Source: Candidatus Methylaffinis lahnbergensis (GTDB lineage: Bacteria; Pseudomonadota; Alphaproteobacteria; Rhizobiales; Beijerinckiaceae). Taken from it: a stretch of DNA of 41,169 nt. The notes below the pieces were generated by a model. The model was not told the origin of the DNA. It saw only the letters and a list, made by a program, of their open reading frames with translations, and did not search any database. The stretch's first letter is position 1. Every line of letters starts with the position of its first letter. The position numbers and the translations under genes are program-made. The DNA is taken from positions 1 through 41,169 of the forward strand of contig PEFW01000024.1 of the NCBI GenBank assembly GCA_002890675.1. The letters run 5' to 3'. Below, in pieces: positions 24,918 to 34,424 of the stretch.

Positions 24918-25895
24918 TCAGGCGGCGGCGCCCATCGCCGCCGCTTTTTTCAATAGCGCCTCGGCCATCCTTATGCTCGCGATATCGATCAGCCTTCCGT
25001 CGAGCGACACCGCGCCCTTGCCGGCCTTGGCGGCATCGGCCATCGCGCTCACGATCCGGCGGGCCTTGACCACCTCGGCTTCGGATGGCGTGAACACCCG
25101 ATTTGCGAGTTCGATCTGCGCGGGATGGATCGCCCATTTTCCCTCGTAGCCCAGCACCGCGGCGCGTTTCGCCGCGGCGGTAAAGCCGTCCGCGTCCGAA
25201 AAATCCCCGAACGGACCGTCGATCGGACGCAAGCCGTAGGCGCGGCAGGCGACCATCATGCGAGTCTGGGCCGCATGCCACTGATCGGCCCAATAATACG
25301 CGCGGTTGCCGGAGGCGTCCTTGTCCGTGAGCACGCCGTAATCCGCGTTGACGCCGCCGATCACCGTGGTGCGCGCGCGCGTCGAGGCGGCATAATCGGC
25401 GACGCCGAAGGACATCGCCTCGAGTCGGCGGCTCGATTGCGCGATCGCCTCGACATTGGCCATGCCGAGCGCGGTCTCGATCAATACCTCGAGGCCAATC
25501 CGTTTTTCGCGTTTCTTCGCCGTCTCGATCTGGGTAACCAGCATGTCCACGGCATAGACATCGGCCGCGACGCCGGCCTTCGGGATCAAGATCATGTCGA
25601 GGCGCGGGCAGGCCTCGACGATATCGACGACGTCCCGGTACATATAATGCGTGTCGAGACCGTTGATGCGGATCATCATGGTCTTGGTGCCCCAATCGAT
25701 CTCGTTCAGCCCCGCGATGATATTCTTGCGGGCCTGCTCCTTGTCGTCGGGGGCGACAGCGTCCTCGACGTCGAGAAAAATAATGTCCGCGCCTGATTGG
25801 GCCGCCTTTTCGAACAATCCAGGATTGGAGCCTGGAACCGCCAGTTCGGAGCGATGCAGGCGCGGCGTTGCCTGCTCGATGATCGTGAAGCTCAT
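24918..25895 (-). CDS. mcl: L-malyl-CoA lyase
   Basis: It cleaves malyl-CoA to glyoxylate and acetyl-CoA, the last step of the serine cycle. The 325-aa CitE-type TIM barrel shows RSELAVPGSNPGLFEKAAQSG at residues 15-35, IFLDVEDAVAPDDKEQAR with the Mg-binding acidic residues, MMIRINGLDTHYMYRD, GLEVLIETALGMANVEAIA with the catalytic Glu, FGVADYAAST, and GKWAIHPAQIELANRVF near the C-terminus. It is the last of four leftward serine-cycle genes (mtkA, mtkB, ppc, mcl); the ppc stop lies 57 bases upstream. The start is ATG 25895 with AGAGAGG upstream. Confidence 0.95.
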   Translation of the reverse strand: MSFTIIEQATPRLHRSELAVPGSNPGLFEKAAQSGADIIFLDVEDAVAPDDKEQARKNIIAGLNEIDWGTKTMMIRINGLDTHYMYRDVVDIVEACPRLDMILIPKAGVAADVYAVDMLVTQIETAKKREKRIGLEVLIETALGMANVEAIAQSSRRLEAMSFGVADYAASTRARTTVIGGVNADYGVLTDKDASGNRAYYWADQWHAAQTRMMVACRAYGLRPIDGPFGDFSDADGFTAAAKRAAVLGYEGKWAIHPAQIELANRVFTPSEAEVVKARRIVSAMADAAKAGKGAVSLDGRLIDIASIRMAEALLKKAAAMGAAA

Positions 25896-25952
25896 GCCCT
25901 TTTTCCTCTCTCTTTTCTTAGCGTCTGATGGCCAATTTTGGCGCGGCCGCTT

Positions 25953-28718
25953 TCAGCCGGTGGCGCCAAGACCGCTGGCGATGCAATTGATCGACAGCAG
26001 CAGGTTCGACTTATAGGCCTCCATGGCCTCGCTGGTTTCGCAAGCACGGAAGCGGCGCAACAGCTCGACCTGGTCGCGATTGACCTGGTTGATTGTCGGC
26101 AAACGGTGGGCGAGACGGGCGCGGTAGCTTGGGAAGCGTTCGCCGATCTCGCGCTCCTGGCTGATCCGCAGTACCATGTCGCAGGTCAAAGTGAACTCTT
26201 GCTCGATCAGGGCGAAGATCGAATTCCGCTTGGGCGCGTCGGCAACAAGGCCCGCATATTCGCGGGCGATTTTCAGATCGACGAGGCACAGGGTTTTTTC
26301 GACCTCGCCAATAATCAGCCGGAACAGGCGCGACTCGGCGAACATGCGCCGCAACAGCGCCTCGCCGCGGTCCTTGCGCACATCGAGGAAACTGGCGATG
26401 CCGCTCCCCGTCCCGTACCAGCCGGTGACCGCATGGCGGTTTTGCGACCAGGCAAACACAAAAGGGATTGCCCTGAGATCGCCGAGCGAACGGGCGCCAA
26501 ACCGGCGCGCCGGCCGCGACCCGATATTAAGCAGCGCGATTTCTTCGAGCGGACTTGCCGCCTGAAAGTAAGGCAAAAGATCGGGGTGCGAAATAAACCC
26601 CGCATAGGCCGCATAGGCGGCACCCGAAAGCGCCTCCATCGCCTCGTCGAACTCGGCCCTCGGGGCCAGCGCCTGCTCGCGTTCGGATATAAGAGCGTGC
26701 TTGAGCACGGCGGCCGCAAGCACTTCCATCTGGTAGACCGCGGTGCCGCGATTGGCGTATTTGAACGATACTACCTCGCCTTGTTCGGTCACCCGGAAGC
26801 GCCCGTTGATCGAGCCCGCGGGCTGCGCCGCGATCGCCTGCGCGGTGGGAGCGCCGCCGCGGCTGACCGAGCCGCCCCGGCCGTGGAAAAACGCGATTGG
26901 AATACCGCTTTCGCTTCCGATTTTGGTGAGCCGAGTCTGCGCCTTCGCCAATTCCCAATTGGAGGCCAAAAAGCCGCCATCCTTGTTGGAGTCCGAATAG
27001 CCGATCATGACTTCCTGCACCCCTCCTTGGGCGCGGGCGCTGCGCCGGACAACCGGCAGCGACAATAGCTCGCGCATGATGGCGGGCGCGGCGCGCAAAT
27101 CCGCGATCGTCTCGAACAGCGGCACAATCGGCAGGGTGCAGGCCTCGACGCCCGCCTCGTCGAGAAAAAGTCCCGCTTCCTTGGCGAGGAGATAGGCGCC
27201 GAGGACATCGGCCACCGAGCGGGTCATGCTGAGGATGAAGCCGCCGAAGGCTTCGCGATCGAATTCCTTGCCTTTGTCGCAGGCGAGCTCGAACATGCCA
27301 AGCATTTCCAGCGCCTCGGGCGGCAAGCCTCGCCGCGAACGCGGTGCCGTTAACGGCCTGGCCAACTCGGCGATAAGCCAATTTTTCCATTCCGCCGATC
27401 CCGGGTCCGGCGGCGTTTCTCCCTTCCGGCCGGCGGACACTTGCCACATGGCCTGCAACGTTTGCGTTAGGCGCGTCGTGTTGTCGCGCAGATCGAGCCT
27501 GACCGTGCGAAAGCGGAAAATTTCCACCGCCCAGCGAACGGGCCGTACCAAGTCGTCGCCAAGGTCCGCGAGGCCACTTTCAACCAGCGCATTCTCCAGA
27601 CACCGAAGATCGGCGATGAGTTCGTCGGCGTTGCCATAGCCAGCGTCAGCCCGGCCGCCCCTGTTTTCGAAGCGGGCTATGGTCGCCCGGAGCCTGCGCA
27701 GCACGCAAGAGAGAAACTGGCGATAAGGCTCGCCGGAATTGCGCTGGGCTATCAGCACCCCGCCAAAATCCCTGGCGAGGGCACTCGCGAGCGCCGCCCG
27801 GAATGCCGGGACCGGAGGAAGAGCCCGCTCGGCGATCGACATTCTCTGCATCAGAACAAAAATGCGCTGCTCGTAATAGCGCAGACTAGCCAGCGCGTTT
27901 TGGGTGAGGGCGCGGCGGGTGACCTCGTTGGTAACGAAAGGGTTGCCGTCGCGGTCGCCGCCAATCCAAGAGCCAAATTGGAAGAACGGCGCAAGAGTGA
28001 ACCGTTCGCCCGGGTAATATTGAGCGAGCGCGCGGTCGAGCTTCTTCAAAGGATCGAGGACCCCATCGAATAACGTCTCGTGGAAGAAATGCAGGCCCCA
28101 GGCAACTTCCTGGTCGACCGTTGGTTTCTCAAGACGCAGTTCCCCGGTCATCCACAACAAGGCGATCTCATCGCGAAGCGAGTCGATGATGCGCGTACGT
28201 TCCCGCGCCGTCCATCTTTGCTGTTCCAACTCGACCAGCAGCCGGTAGATGCGGCGATGCTTTTCGAGGACAGTCACCCGTTTCGCTTCGGTGGGATGCG
28301 CGGTGATGACCGGCCGGATCCGCGCCGAAGCCAGCCTGCCGCCCAGCTCTTGCGCATCGACGCCCAGATTTGCCGCCTCGGCGATAAGATTGGCGAATGT
28401 GCCCTCGACCGCGGTTTCGCCGCGCACACGCTCGATTTGGCGGCGGAGCCGCATCGCGGTATGCTGTTCGACGATGGCAAGCAGTTGGAACCAGATTCCG
28501 TGCGCCTGGAAGACGCGGGCAAGCAGGTCAGGCGCGAAATCCCCCGCGCGGGTTTTACCCCGGAGCGCCGCCGCGACCTCTGGATGTTGGCGGTGCACAA
28601 CGCCGGCCAGCAACTCGAACAATATGTCCGCGGTTTCCTCGCCGTCGAGCGCCGCTTGAATGCTTCCAGGCGCGTTGCCAGTCTCGAATCCCGGCCTGCC
28701 CGCCCTAAATTCCGTCAT
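25953..28718 (-). CDS. ppc: Phosphoenolpyruvate carboxylase
   Basis: It fixes bicarbonate onto PEP to form oxaloacetate, the CO2-fixing step of the serine cycle. The 921-aa product has ITAHPTEAKRVTVLEKHRR near residue 145 with the catalytic His, GSWIGGDRDGNPFVTNEV near 250, EVMIGYSDSNKDGGFLASNWELAKAQ near 590, and FFHGRGGSVSRGGAPT with the catalytic Arg/His-rich loop near 630. The sequence resembles the methylotroph-type enzyme, which I recall as insensitive to acetyl-CoA. I chose ATG 28718, because the open frame to 29054 overlaps mtkB and reads as noise. It sits between mtkB and mcl. Confidence 0.95.
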   Translation of the reverse strand: MTEFRAGRPGFETGNAPGSIQAALDGEETADILFELLAGVVHRQHPEVAAALRGKTRAGDFAPDLLARVFQAHGIWFQLLAIVEQHTAMRLRRQIERVRGETAVEGTFANLIAEAANLGVDAQELGGRLASARIRPVITAHPTEAKRVTVLEKHRRIYRLLVELEQQRWTARERTRIIDSLRDEIALLWMTGELRLEKPTVDQEVAWGLHFFHETLFDGVLDPLKKLDRALAQYYPGERFTLAPFFQFGSWIGGDRDGNPFVTNEVTRRALTQNALASLRYYEQRIFVLMQRMSIAERALPPVPAFRAALASALARDFGGVLIAQRNSGEPYRQFLSCVLRRLRATIARFENRGGRADAGYGNADELIADLRCLENALVESGLADLGDDLVRPVRWAVEIFRFRTVRLDLRDNTTRLTQTLQAMWQVSAGRKGETPPDPGSAEWKNWLIAELARPLTAPRSRRGLPPEALEMLGMFELACDKGKEFDREAFGGFILSMTRSVADVLGAYLLAKEAGLFLDEAGVEACTLPIVPLFETIADLRAAPAIMRELLSLPVVRRSARAQGGVQEVMIGYSDSNKDGGFLASNWELAKAQTRLTKIGSESGIPIAFFHGRGGSVSRGGAPTAQAIAAQPAGSINGRFRVTEQGEVVSFKYANRGTAVYQMEVLAAAVLKHALISEREQALAPRAEFDEAMEALSGAAYAAYAGFISHPDLLPYFQAASPLEEIALLNIGSRPARRFGARSLGDLRAIPFVFAWSQNRHAVTGWYGTGSGIASFLDVRKDRGEALLRRMFAESRLFRLIIGEVEKTLCLVDLKIAREYAGLVADAPKRNSIFALIEQEFTLTCDMVLRISQEREIGERFPSYRARLAHRLPTINQVNRDQVELLRRFRACETSEAMEAYKSNLLLSINCIASGLGATG

Positions 28719-28840
28719 GGGTATCCCCGTGGCGGCTGGACGAAAGGACGTCGATTTTGCCCAACATGGTGACGCGGCACTGGAAAATGAGCGGTTGCTT
28801 GCGTGGAATTGGGATTTTGGCGATCGGCGCGCCGGCGTCC

Positions 28841-29725
28841 TCAATGCGCCAGTACCTTCGCTATCGTTGTGCCAAGTTCGCTCGGACTGGGAGCCACGAT
28901 CAGGCCGTAGGATTTCATGATTTCCGCCTTTTCGGCGGCGCTGTCGCCGCTTGCCGAAATGATCGCGCCGGCATGGCCCATGCGGCGGCCTTTTGGCGCC
29001 GTGAGGCCCGCGACATAGCCGACCACCGGCTTGGTCATGTGGCTCTTGATCCACGCCGCCGCCTCGGCTTCCTGGGGTCCGCCGATCTCGCCGATCATCA
29101 TGACCGCGGTGGTTTCCGGATCGCGCTCGAACAGCACCAGATGATCGAGGAACGAGCTGCCGTTGATCGGGTCGCCGCCAATGCCGACGCTCGTCGAGAC
29201 GCCGATCCCAAGTGCCTTCATCTGCGCCGCGGCTTCATAGCCAAGCGTGCCCGAGCGCGACACGATGCCAACCGCGCCGCGCATATAGATATGGCCCGGC
29301 ATGATCCCGAGCATTGCCTTGCCGGGGCTGATGATGCCCGCGCAGTTCGGCCCGACCAGCATTGTGCGATGATCGCGCTGATAGCGCAAAAGATAGCGCT
29401 TCACCCGCATCATGTCTTGCGCCGGAATTCCGTCGGTGATCGAGCATACGAGCTTAATCCCCGCGTCCGCCGCCTCCATGATGGCGTCGGCGCAGAAGGC
29501 CGGCGCGACGAAGGCGATGCTATGGGTCGCGCCGGTCTCCTTGATGGCTTCCTTCACGGTGTTGAAAACCGGAAGGCCAAGATGTTTGGCGCCACCCTTG
29601 CCGGGCGTGACCCCGCCGATGATTTTGGTGCCAAAGGCGATCATTTCCTTGGCGTGGAAAGTACCCTTGTCGCCGGTGAAGCCCTGCACCAGGACCCGGC
29701 TTGTCTCGTCGATTAGAATGCTCAT
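28841..29725 (-). CDS. mtkB: Malate-CoA ligase (malate thiokinase) alpha subunit
   Basis: With mtkA it makes malyl-CoA from malate, CoA and ATP in the serine cycle. The 294-aa product has the succinyl-CoA synthetase alpha fold: start SILIDETSRVLVQGFTGDKGTFHA, GGVTPGKGGAKHLGLPVF near residue 38, GPNCAGIISPGKAMLGIMP near 120, and the phosphohistidine in MGHAGAIIS near 250. The start is ATG 29725; the frame extends to 29803 but lacks support there. It is 139 bases downstream of mtkA and 122 upstream of the ppc start. Neighbouring mcl and ppc favour malate over succinate as substrate. Confidence 0.93.
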   Translation of the reverse strand: MSILIDETSRVLVQGFTGDKGTFHAKEMIAFGTKIIGGVTPGKGGAKHLGLPVFNTVKEAIKETGATHSIAFVAPAFCADAIMEAADAGIKLVCSITDGIPAQDMMRVKRYLLRYQRDHRTMLVGPNCAGIISPGKAMLGIMPGHIYMRGAVGIVSRSGTLGYEAAAQMKALGIGVSTSVGIGGDPINGSSFLDHLVLFERDPETTAVMMIGEIGGPQEAEAAAWIKSHMTKPVVGYVAGLTAPKGRRMGHAGAIISASGDSAAEKAEIMKSYGLIVAPSPSELGTTIAKVLAH

Positions 29726-29864
29726 TGGCTTACGACTTTCCCTGACGCAATTCCCGGCGAAGGTCTTCGACCTTTGCGCCAATGGAAACAGCGAACATAG
29801 CACGCTTGTGCTCTATATTCCGTCCAACGGTCACGAACCTTCCCACGCGCCGCCCATCGCGAAG

Positions 29865-31055
29865 TTAGGCCGTGCGGGCGCTCCGTTCCGGCGTACCCTT
29901 GGCCGCGTCGACCGCCGCCCTGCCGGCATCGGCGAGGGTCTCGGCGGAAATGATCGGCAGGCCGCTTTTCCCGATGATGTCGCGACCCGCCTCGACATTG
30001 GTTCCCGAGAGACGGACCACAAGCGGGACATCCACGTTCAATTCGTGGCAGGCCTTGACGATGCCCTCGGCCACCCAATCGCAACGGTTGATGCCAGCGA
30101 ACACGTTAACCAGAATCGCCTTGATGTTGCGGTCGGACAACACCAAGCGAAACGCCGCGGCAACGCGCTCCGGCGAGGCGCCGCCGCCGAGATCGAGGAA
30201 GTTCGCGGGGCTGCCGCCGGCATGTTTGATCACGTCCATGGTTGCCATCGCGAGACCGGCGCCATTGACAATGCAGCCGATATTGCCGTCGAGGCCGACA
30301 TAGTTGAGGTTATGCTCGGCGGCCTGGACCTCGCGCGGGTCTTCCTGCGAATGGTCGCGCATGTCGGCGACCGTGCCGCGCCGGAACAGCGCATTGTCGT
30401 CGAACGACATCTTGGCATCGAGCGCGAGGACCCGGTCGTCCTTTGTGACGACCAGCGGATTGATCTCGACCATGGTGGCGTCGAGATCGCGGAATGCGCG
30501 GTAGCAGCCGAGAATGCTGGCCACGGCGCGGCTAACCTGCTTGATATTGAGCCCGAGGCCGAAGGCGAGCTCGCGAGCCTCGAACGGTTGGAGCCCCACC
30601 GCCGGCTCGACCACCACCTGCAGGATTTCCTCCGGATGGTCCTTGGCGATCTCCTCGATATCCATGCCGCCGAAGCGCGATGCGATGACCCGCACCCGCT
30701 CGACCTTCCGGTCGAGAACGAAGCCGAGGTAAATCTCGCGCTCGAAGGGCTCGGCGACCTCGATATACACCCGCTGCACGATCTTGCCTTCGGGGCCGGT
30801 CTGATTGGTGACGAGAGTTTTGCCGAGAAGCTCCGACGCCGCGGCGCGCACTTCGTGATAGGTCTTGCAAAGCTTGACGCCGCCGGCCTTGCCGCGACCG
30901 CCGGAATGGATCTGAGCCTTCACCGCCCAATGCCAGCCGCCAAGCTCGGTGGCGCAATAGACGGCCTGATCGGGACTGTAGGCAACCGCTCCGTGCGGGG
31001 TTGCGACACCGAAATTCGCCAAGATCTCCTTCGCCTGATACTCGTGAATATCCAA
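29865..31055 (-). CDS. mtkA: Malate-CoA ligase (malate thiokinase) beta subunit
   Basis: It is the ATP-grasp subunit of malate thiokinase. The 396-aa product begins [21 protein letters not shown], with [17 protein letters not shown] near residue 45, [28 protein letters not shown] near 200, [29 protein letters not shown] near 275, and [17 protein letters not shown] near 325. The initiator is TTG 31055: a perfect AAGGAGG lies five bases before it, homologues start at MDIHEYQ, and no ATG is nearby. It is the first gene of the leftward serine-cycle operon, diverging from glycerate kinase across 423 bases. The long frame to 31187 is not needed. Confidence 0.93.
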   Translation of the reverse strand: MDIHEYQAKEILANFGVATPHGAVAYSPDQAVYCATELGGWHWAVKAQIHSGGRGKAGGVKLCKTYHEVRAAASELLGKTLVTNQTGPEGKIVQRVYIEVAEPFEREIYLGFVLDRKVERVRVIASRFGGMDIEEIAKDHPEEILQVVVEPAVGLQPFEARELAFGLGLNIKQVSRAVASILGCYRAFRDLDATMVEINPLVVTKDDRVLALDAKMSFDDNALFRRGTVADMRDHSQEDPREVQAAEHNLNYVGLDGNIGCIVNGAGLAMATMDVIKHAGGSPANFLDLGGGASPERVAAAFRLVLSDRNIKAILVNVFAGINRCDWVAEGIVKACHELNVDVPLVVRLSGTNVEAGRDIIGKSGLPIISAETLADAGRAAVDAAKGTPERSARTA

Positions 31056-31060
31056 ATACC

Positions 31061-31067
31061 CCTCCTT
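31061..31067 (-). promoter_or_regulatory. Strong ribosome-binding site of mtkA deciding a TTG start
   Basis: AAGGAGG on the minus strand sits five bases upstream of the TTG at 31055-31053. It fixes the mtkA start at MDIHEYQ, despite the rare codon and a longer open frame upstream. Confidence 0.75.
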
Positions 31068-31478
31068 AAGACCTCGGGCCGGTCCCGGCGCGGGGTTTCC
31101 TAATGTTGTCTTCTTGCCGCTCGGCAATGTGGTGTGCTTGCTCAGGCGGGCGCACCGCCAGTTATTCGTTGGAAGGCTTATTGCCAAATTCGGGCCTTAG
31201 CAACCCTCCCGTTGGCATCGCGCGCGGACCACGCGAGAGCATGGGGAAGCGGCTGCACCAGATCGCATCGGGAATAAATTGCGGTCTTTTCGTCCGGTGA
31301 TCGCCTCAAGGTGTGCCGCCCGGCGGCGCCCGGCGAGAAAATGGTTGAAAGCCCGAGGTTTGCGGGTATGTAGCGGCATCGCGAGGCCAAAAAATAAAAG
31401 CCGGGATCGGGCACTTGGCGGCGGCGAGGGCACTCGTGTCGCCGCCTCGGCAACCATCAAGGGCAAGCGGAAACCGCA
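31068..31478. other. Divergent control region between mtkA and glycerate kinase
   Basis: These bases separate the two serine-cycle transcription units and should contain both promoters. I could not assign -35/-10 boxes with confidence. Serine-cycle genes in Methylobacterium are controlled by the LysR-type regulator QscR (established knowledge), so this is where QscR-like sites would be sought. Small open frames inside have no ribosome-binding site. The segment AAAAAATAAAAG near 31390 is AT-rich. Confidence 0.5.
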
Positions 31479-32744
31479 ATGACCATCGATCCGCGTCAGC
31501 TGCTGTTGGACATGTTTGAAGCGGCGGTCGGCGCGGCCTTGCCGGAAAAATGCTTGGCCCCGCATCTTCCGCCCCCGCCGCCAGGCCGCGTCGTCGTCGT
31601 CGGCGCGGGCAAGGCCGGCGGCGCGATGGCCAAGGCGGTCGAAGATCATTGGGCGGGTCCGCTCGAAGGCTTGGTGGTCACGCGGTACGGCCACGGCGCG
31701 CCCTGCCAACGCATCAAAGTGGTCGAAGCCAGTCACCCGGTTCCCGACGCCGCCGGGCAGGAGGCGGCAAGACGCATTCTCGCCATGGTCAAGGGTCTGT
31801 CCTCCGCGGACCTGGTGCTTTGCCTGATTTCCGGCGGCGGCTCGGCGCTTCTCGCCCTGCCCGCCGATGGCGTGACGCTCGCCGACAAACAGGCCATCAA
31901 CAAGACTCTCTTAAAGAGCGGCGCGACCATCGCCGAAATGAATTGCGTGCGCCGGCATTTGTCGGCGATCAAGGGCGGCAGGCTCGCCGCCGCCGCCGCG
32001 CCCGCGCGGGTGGTGACCCTCATGATCTCGGATGTGCCGGGCGACAATCCATGCGTGATCGCCTCTGGGCCGACTGTCGCCGATCCAACGACCTCGGCCG
32101 ACGCGGTGGCGATCTTGCAAAAATACGCCATCGCCGTGCCTGATAACGTCCGCGCGCATCTCGGCTCGGCCGCCGCCGAAACCTTGAAGCCCGGCGATCC
32201 GCGCCTCGCGGGCGTTGCCAATGTGATGATCGCGACCCCGCAAATGTCGCTTGAGGCGGCGGCCGAAGTTGCCCGCAAGGCCGGCGTCACTCCGCTGATT
32301 CTCGCCAACGCCATCGAGGGCGAGGCGCGCGACGTGGCTTTGGTGCACGCGGCGATCGCGCGGCAGGTTCACGGCTTCGGCCAGCCCTCGGCCCCGCCCT
32401 GCGTCCTCATTTCCGGCGGCGAGACCACGGTCACGGTGCGCGGGACCGGGCGCGGCGGCCGCAACGCCGAGTTCCTGCTGGCGCTTGGCGTCGCCCTGGA
32501 CGGCCATAGAGGCATCTATGCCCTCGCCGCGGATACCGACGGAATCGACGGGACGGAGGACAACGCCGGCGCGCTCATCGGTCCCGATAGCCTGACTCGC
32601 GCGGACGCGGCCGGCGTGTCGGCCAAGGCCCGGCTCGCCGACAACGATGGCTACGGTTTCTTTGCCGCGATTGGAGATCTGGTGGTCACCGGGCCAACCC
32701 TCACCAATGTGAACGATTTCCGCGCCATCCTTGTCCTTCGCTAA
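31479..32744 (+). CDS. gck: Glycerate 2-kinase (MOFRL family)
   Basis: It phosphorylates D-glycerate to 2-phosphoglycerate in the serine cycle. The 421-aa DUF4147-MOFRL protein shows VVVVGAGKAGGAMAKAVEDHW near residue 38-58, EASHPVPDAAGQEAARRIL near 85, LCLISGGGSALLALP near 113, MNCVRRHLSAIKGGRLAAAA near 155, and in the MOFRL domain SGGETTVTVRGTGRGGRNAEFLLAL near 310. The MOFRL type gives the 2-phospho product, as serine-cycle flux to PEP needs. It opens the rightward group gck-sga-hprA-ftfL, directly opposed to mtkA. Confidence 0.93.
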   Translation: MTIDPRQLLLDMFEAAVGAALPEKCLAPHLPPPPPGRVVVVGAGKAGGAMAKAVEDHWAGPLEGLVVTRYGHGAPCQRIKVVEASHPVPDAAGQEAARRILAMVKGLSSADLVLCLISGGGSALLALPADGVTLADKQAINKTLLKSGATIAEMNCVRRHLSAIKGGRLAAAAAPARVVTLMISDVPGDNPCVIASGPTVADPTTSADAVAILQKYAIAVPDNVRAHLGSAAAETLKPGDPRLAGVANVMIATPQMSLEAAAEVARKAGVTPLILANAIEGEARDVALVHAAIARQVHGFGQPSAPPCVLISGGETTVTVRGTGRGGRNAEFLLALGVALDGHRGIYALAADTDGIDGTEDNAGALIGPDSLTRADAAGVSAKARLADNDGYGFFAAIGDLVVTGPTLTNVNDFRAILVLR

Positions 32745-32757
32745 CTCGGGTTCTTTT

Positions 32758-32907
32758 TTGTACAGTCCGGAATCTCATCGAATTGGCGCGGATCCCGTTG
32801 ATCTTGCCGCGCTGCCGCATGAACTTGTCGCGAAACTGGTTTCCAATTTTGAAAATCATGGTCTAGAAAAGGAAATCCTTGCGCGCGACTTCGGCGGTTG
32901 CGCTTGA
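32758..32907 (+). other. 49-codon open frame and repeat-like segment between gck and sga
   Basis: A TTG-started frame encodes LYSPESHRIGADPVDLAALP and more to a TGA at 32905-32907. Its 3' part (32831-32867, CGAAACTGGTTTCCA then CATGGTCTAG) resembles the interspersed repeat at 18917-18952, so it may be repeat-derived, not a gene. The remaining bases up to 32958 are the leader of sga, whose ATG has GGAGGAG eight bases ahead. Confidence 0.3.
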
Positions 32908-32958
32908 GCCAGCGTTTTTGTTAATAGTCCGAACCAACACTCAATTGGAGGAGTTATC

Positions 32959-34197
32959 ATGGCGGGCCGCCACTTTCTTTTCGTCCCAGGGCCGACCAAC
33001 GTCCCTGATCGCGTCACGCGCGCAATGATGGTGGCGATGGAAGACCATAGGTCTTCGAAATTTCCCGAACTCACGCTGCCCTTGTTTCAGGATTTGAAGA
33101 AGGTCTTTAAAACGACCGAAGGGCAAGCGTTTATTTTCCCTTCGTCAGGCACCGGTGCCTGGGAGGCCTCGCTCTGCAACACGCTTTCCCCCGGCGACAA
33201 GGTTTTGGCCTCGCGGTTTGGTCAATTCAGTCATTTGTGGATTGATTTGGCGGAGCGGATCGGCCTCGATGTCCAGGTTTTGGAAGAAGAATGGGGAACA
33301 GGGGTCAAGCCGGACAAGATCGAATCCATCCTGCGTGCCGATAAGAGCCACCAGATCAAGGCCGTGCTGGCGGTCCAAAACGAGACCGCGACCGGCGTGA
33401 CGAGCGATATCGAAGCGGTGCGAAAGGCGATGGACGCTGCCGGTCACCCGGCAATGCTCTATGTCGATGGGGTGAGCTCGATCGGAAGCATCGATTTCCG
33501 CATGGACGACTGGCGCGTCGATCTCGCGGTCGCCGGCTCGCAAAAAGGTCTGATGCTGCCGGCCGGCCTTGGCATCGTCTGCGCGAGCCCCCGCGCGCTC
33601 GCGGCTTATAAGGGAGCAGGTCTAAAGCGAGTCTATTTCGATTTCGGCGACATGATCAAGGCGAACGCGACGGGCTACTTCCCCTACACGCCGTCACTGC
33701 CGATGCTGTACGGCTTGCGGGAATCGCTCAAGATACTGTTCGAGGAGAAGCTCGAACGGGTGTTCGAGCGCCATAACGTTCTGGCAAGCGGCGTGCGCGC
33801 CGCAGTCAAGGCCTGGGGCCTGCAACCCTGCGCCAAGGAACCGAAATGGTATTCCGATACGGTGACCGCGATTGTCGTTCCCCCGGGATTCAACGGCGCC
33901 GATGTGATCGACGCCGCTTTCCGCCGCTACAATTTGGCGCTCGGCGCCGGTCTATCGCAGGTCGCGGGCAAGGTGTTCCGGATCGGCCATCTCGGCGATC
34001 TCAACGACCTCATGGTTCTTGGCGCTCTTGCCGGGGTGGAAATGGCGATGCGCGATGTCGGCATCGGCATTACGCCTGGCAGCGGTGTCGCCGCCGCCCA
34101 AGACTATTTCCGCTCGACCATCATGGCCAAGGAAAAGAAGCCGACTGACCAGGAGCATTTCGCCGAGTTGCACCCAGAAGGCGTCCTCAACGACTGA
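32959..34197 (+). CDS. sga: Serine-glyoxylate aminotransferase
   Basis: It transfers the amino group of serine to glyoxylate, giving hydroxypyruvate and glycine. The 412-aa class V PLP enzyme starts GRHFLFVPGPTNVPDRVTRAMM, has FIFPSSGTGAWEASLCNTLSPGDKVL near 55, VLAVQNETATGVTSDIEAVR near 135, YVDGVSSIGSIDFRMDDW near 172, and the PLP Lys in VAGSQKGLMLPAGLGIV near 195. The C-terminus includes KVFRIGHLGDLNDLMVLGAL. GGAGGAGTTATC precedes the ATG. It sits between glycerate kinase and hydroxypyruvate reductase, its pathway partner, 227 bases before the reductase start. Confidence 0.95.
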   Translation: MAGRHFLFVPGPTNVPDRVTRAMMVAMEDHRSSKFPELTLPLFQDLKKVFKTTEGQAFIFPSSGTGAWEASLCNTLSPGDKVLASRFGQFSHLWIDLAERIGLDVQVLEEEWGTGVKPDKIESILRADKSHQIKAVLAVQNETATGVTSDIEAVRKAMDAAGHPAMLYVDGVSSIGSIDFRMDDWRVDLAVAGSQKGLMLPAGLGIVCASPRALAAYKGAGLKRVYFDFGDMIKANATGYFPYTPSLPMLYGLRESLKILFEEKLERVFERHNVLASGVRAAVKAWGLQPCAKEPKWYSDTVTAIVVPPGFNGADVIDAAFRRYNLALGAGLSQVAGKVFRIGHLGDLNDLMVLGALAGVEMAMRDVGIGITPGSGVAAAQDYFRSTIMAKEKKPTDQEHFAELHPEGVLND

Positions 34198-34424
34198 GGC
34201 CTTGCGCCGCGCCTCGCGGGCCGGGCCATCCTTGCGCGATCGCGGCGCCGCACGCGATTGCGCGGGAGTCCCTTTTGTGGAAGTGGCTTGCGACGCCACG
34301 GCGGCCGAAGGTAAAGGCGCGCGGACCGTAAGGCAAAAGCTCAAGACGCGCCTTCCGCAAGGAATTCAGGGGATTGGCTTGCTTGGGGACCCAGTTCAAA
34401 TCGAATCTAAAGAAAGATCTCGCC

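Noticed and set aside
29412..31103. 563-codon plus-strand open frame
   Set aside because: Antisense to mtkA and mtkB; those have strong motifs and a Shine-Dalgarno supported start.
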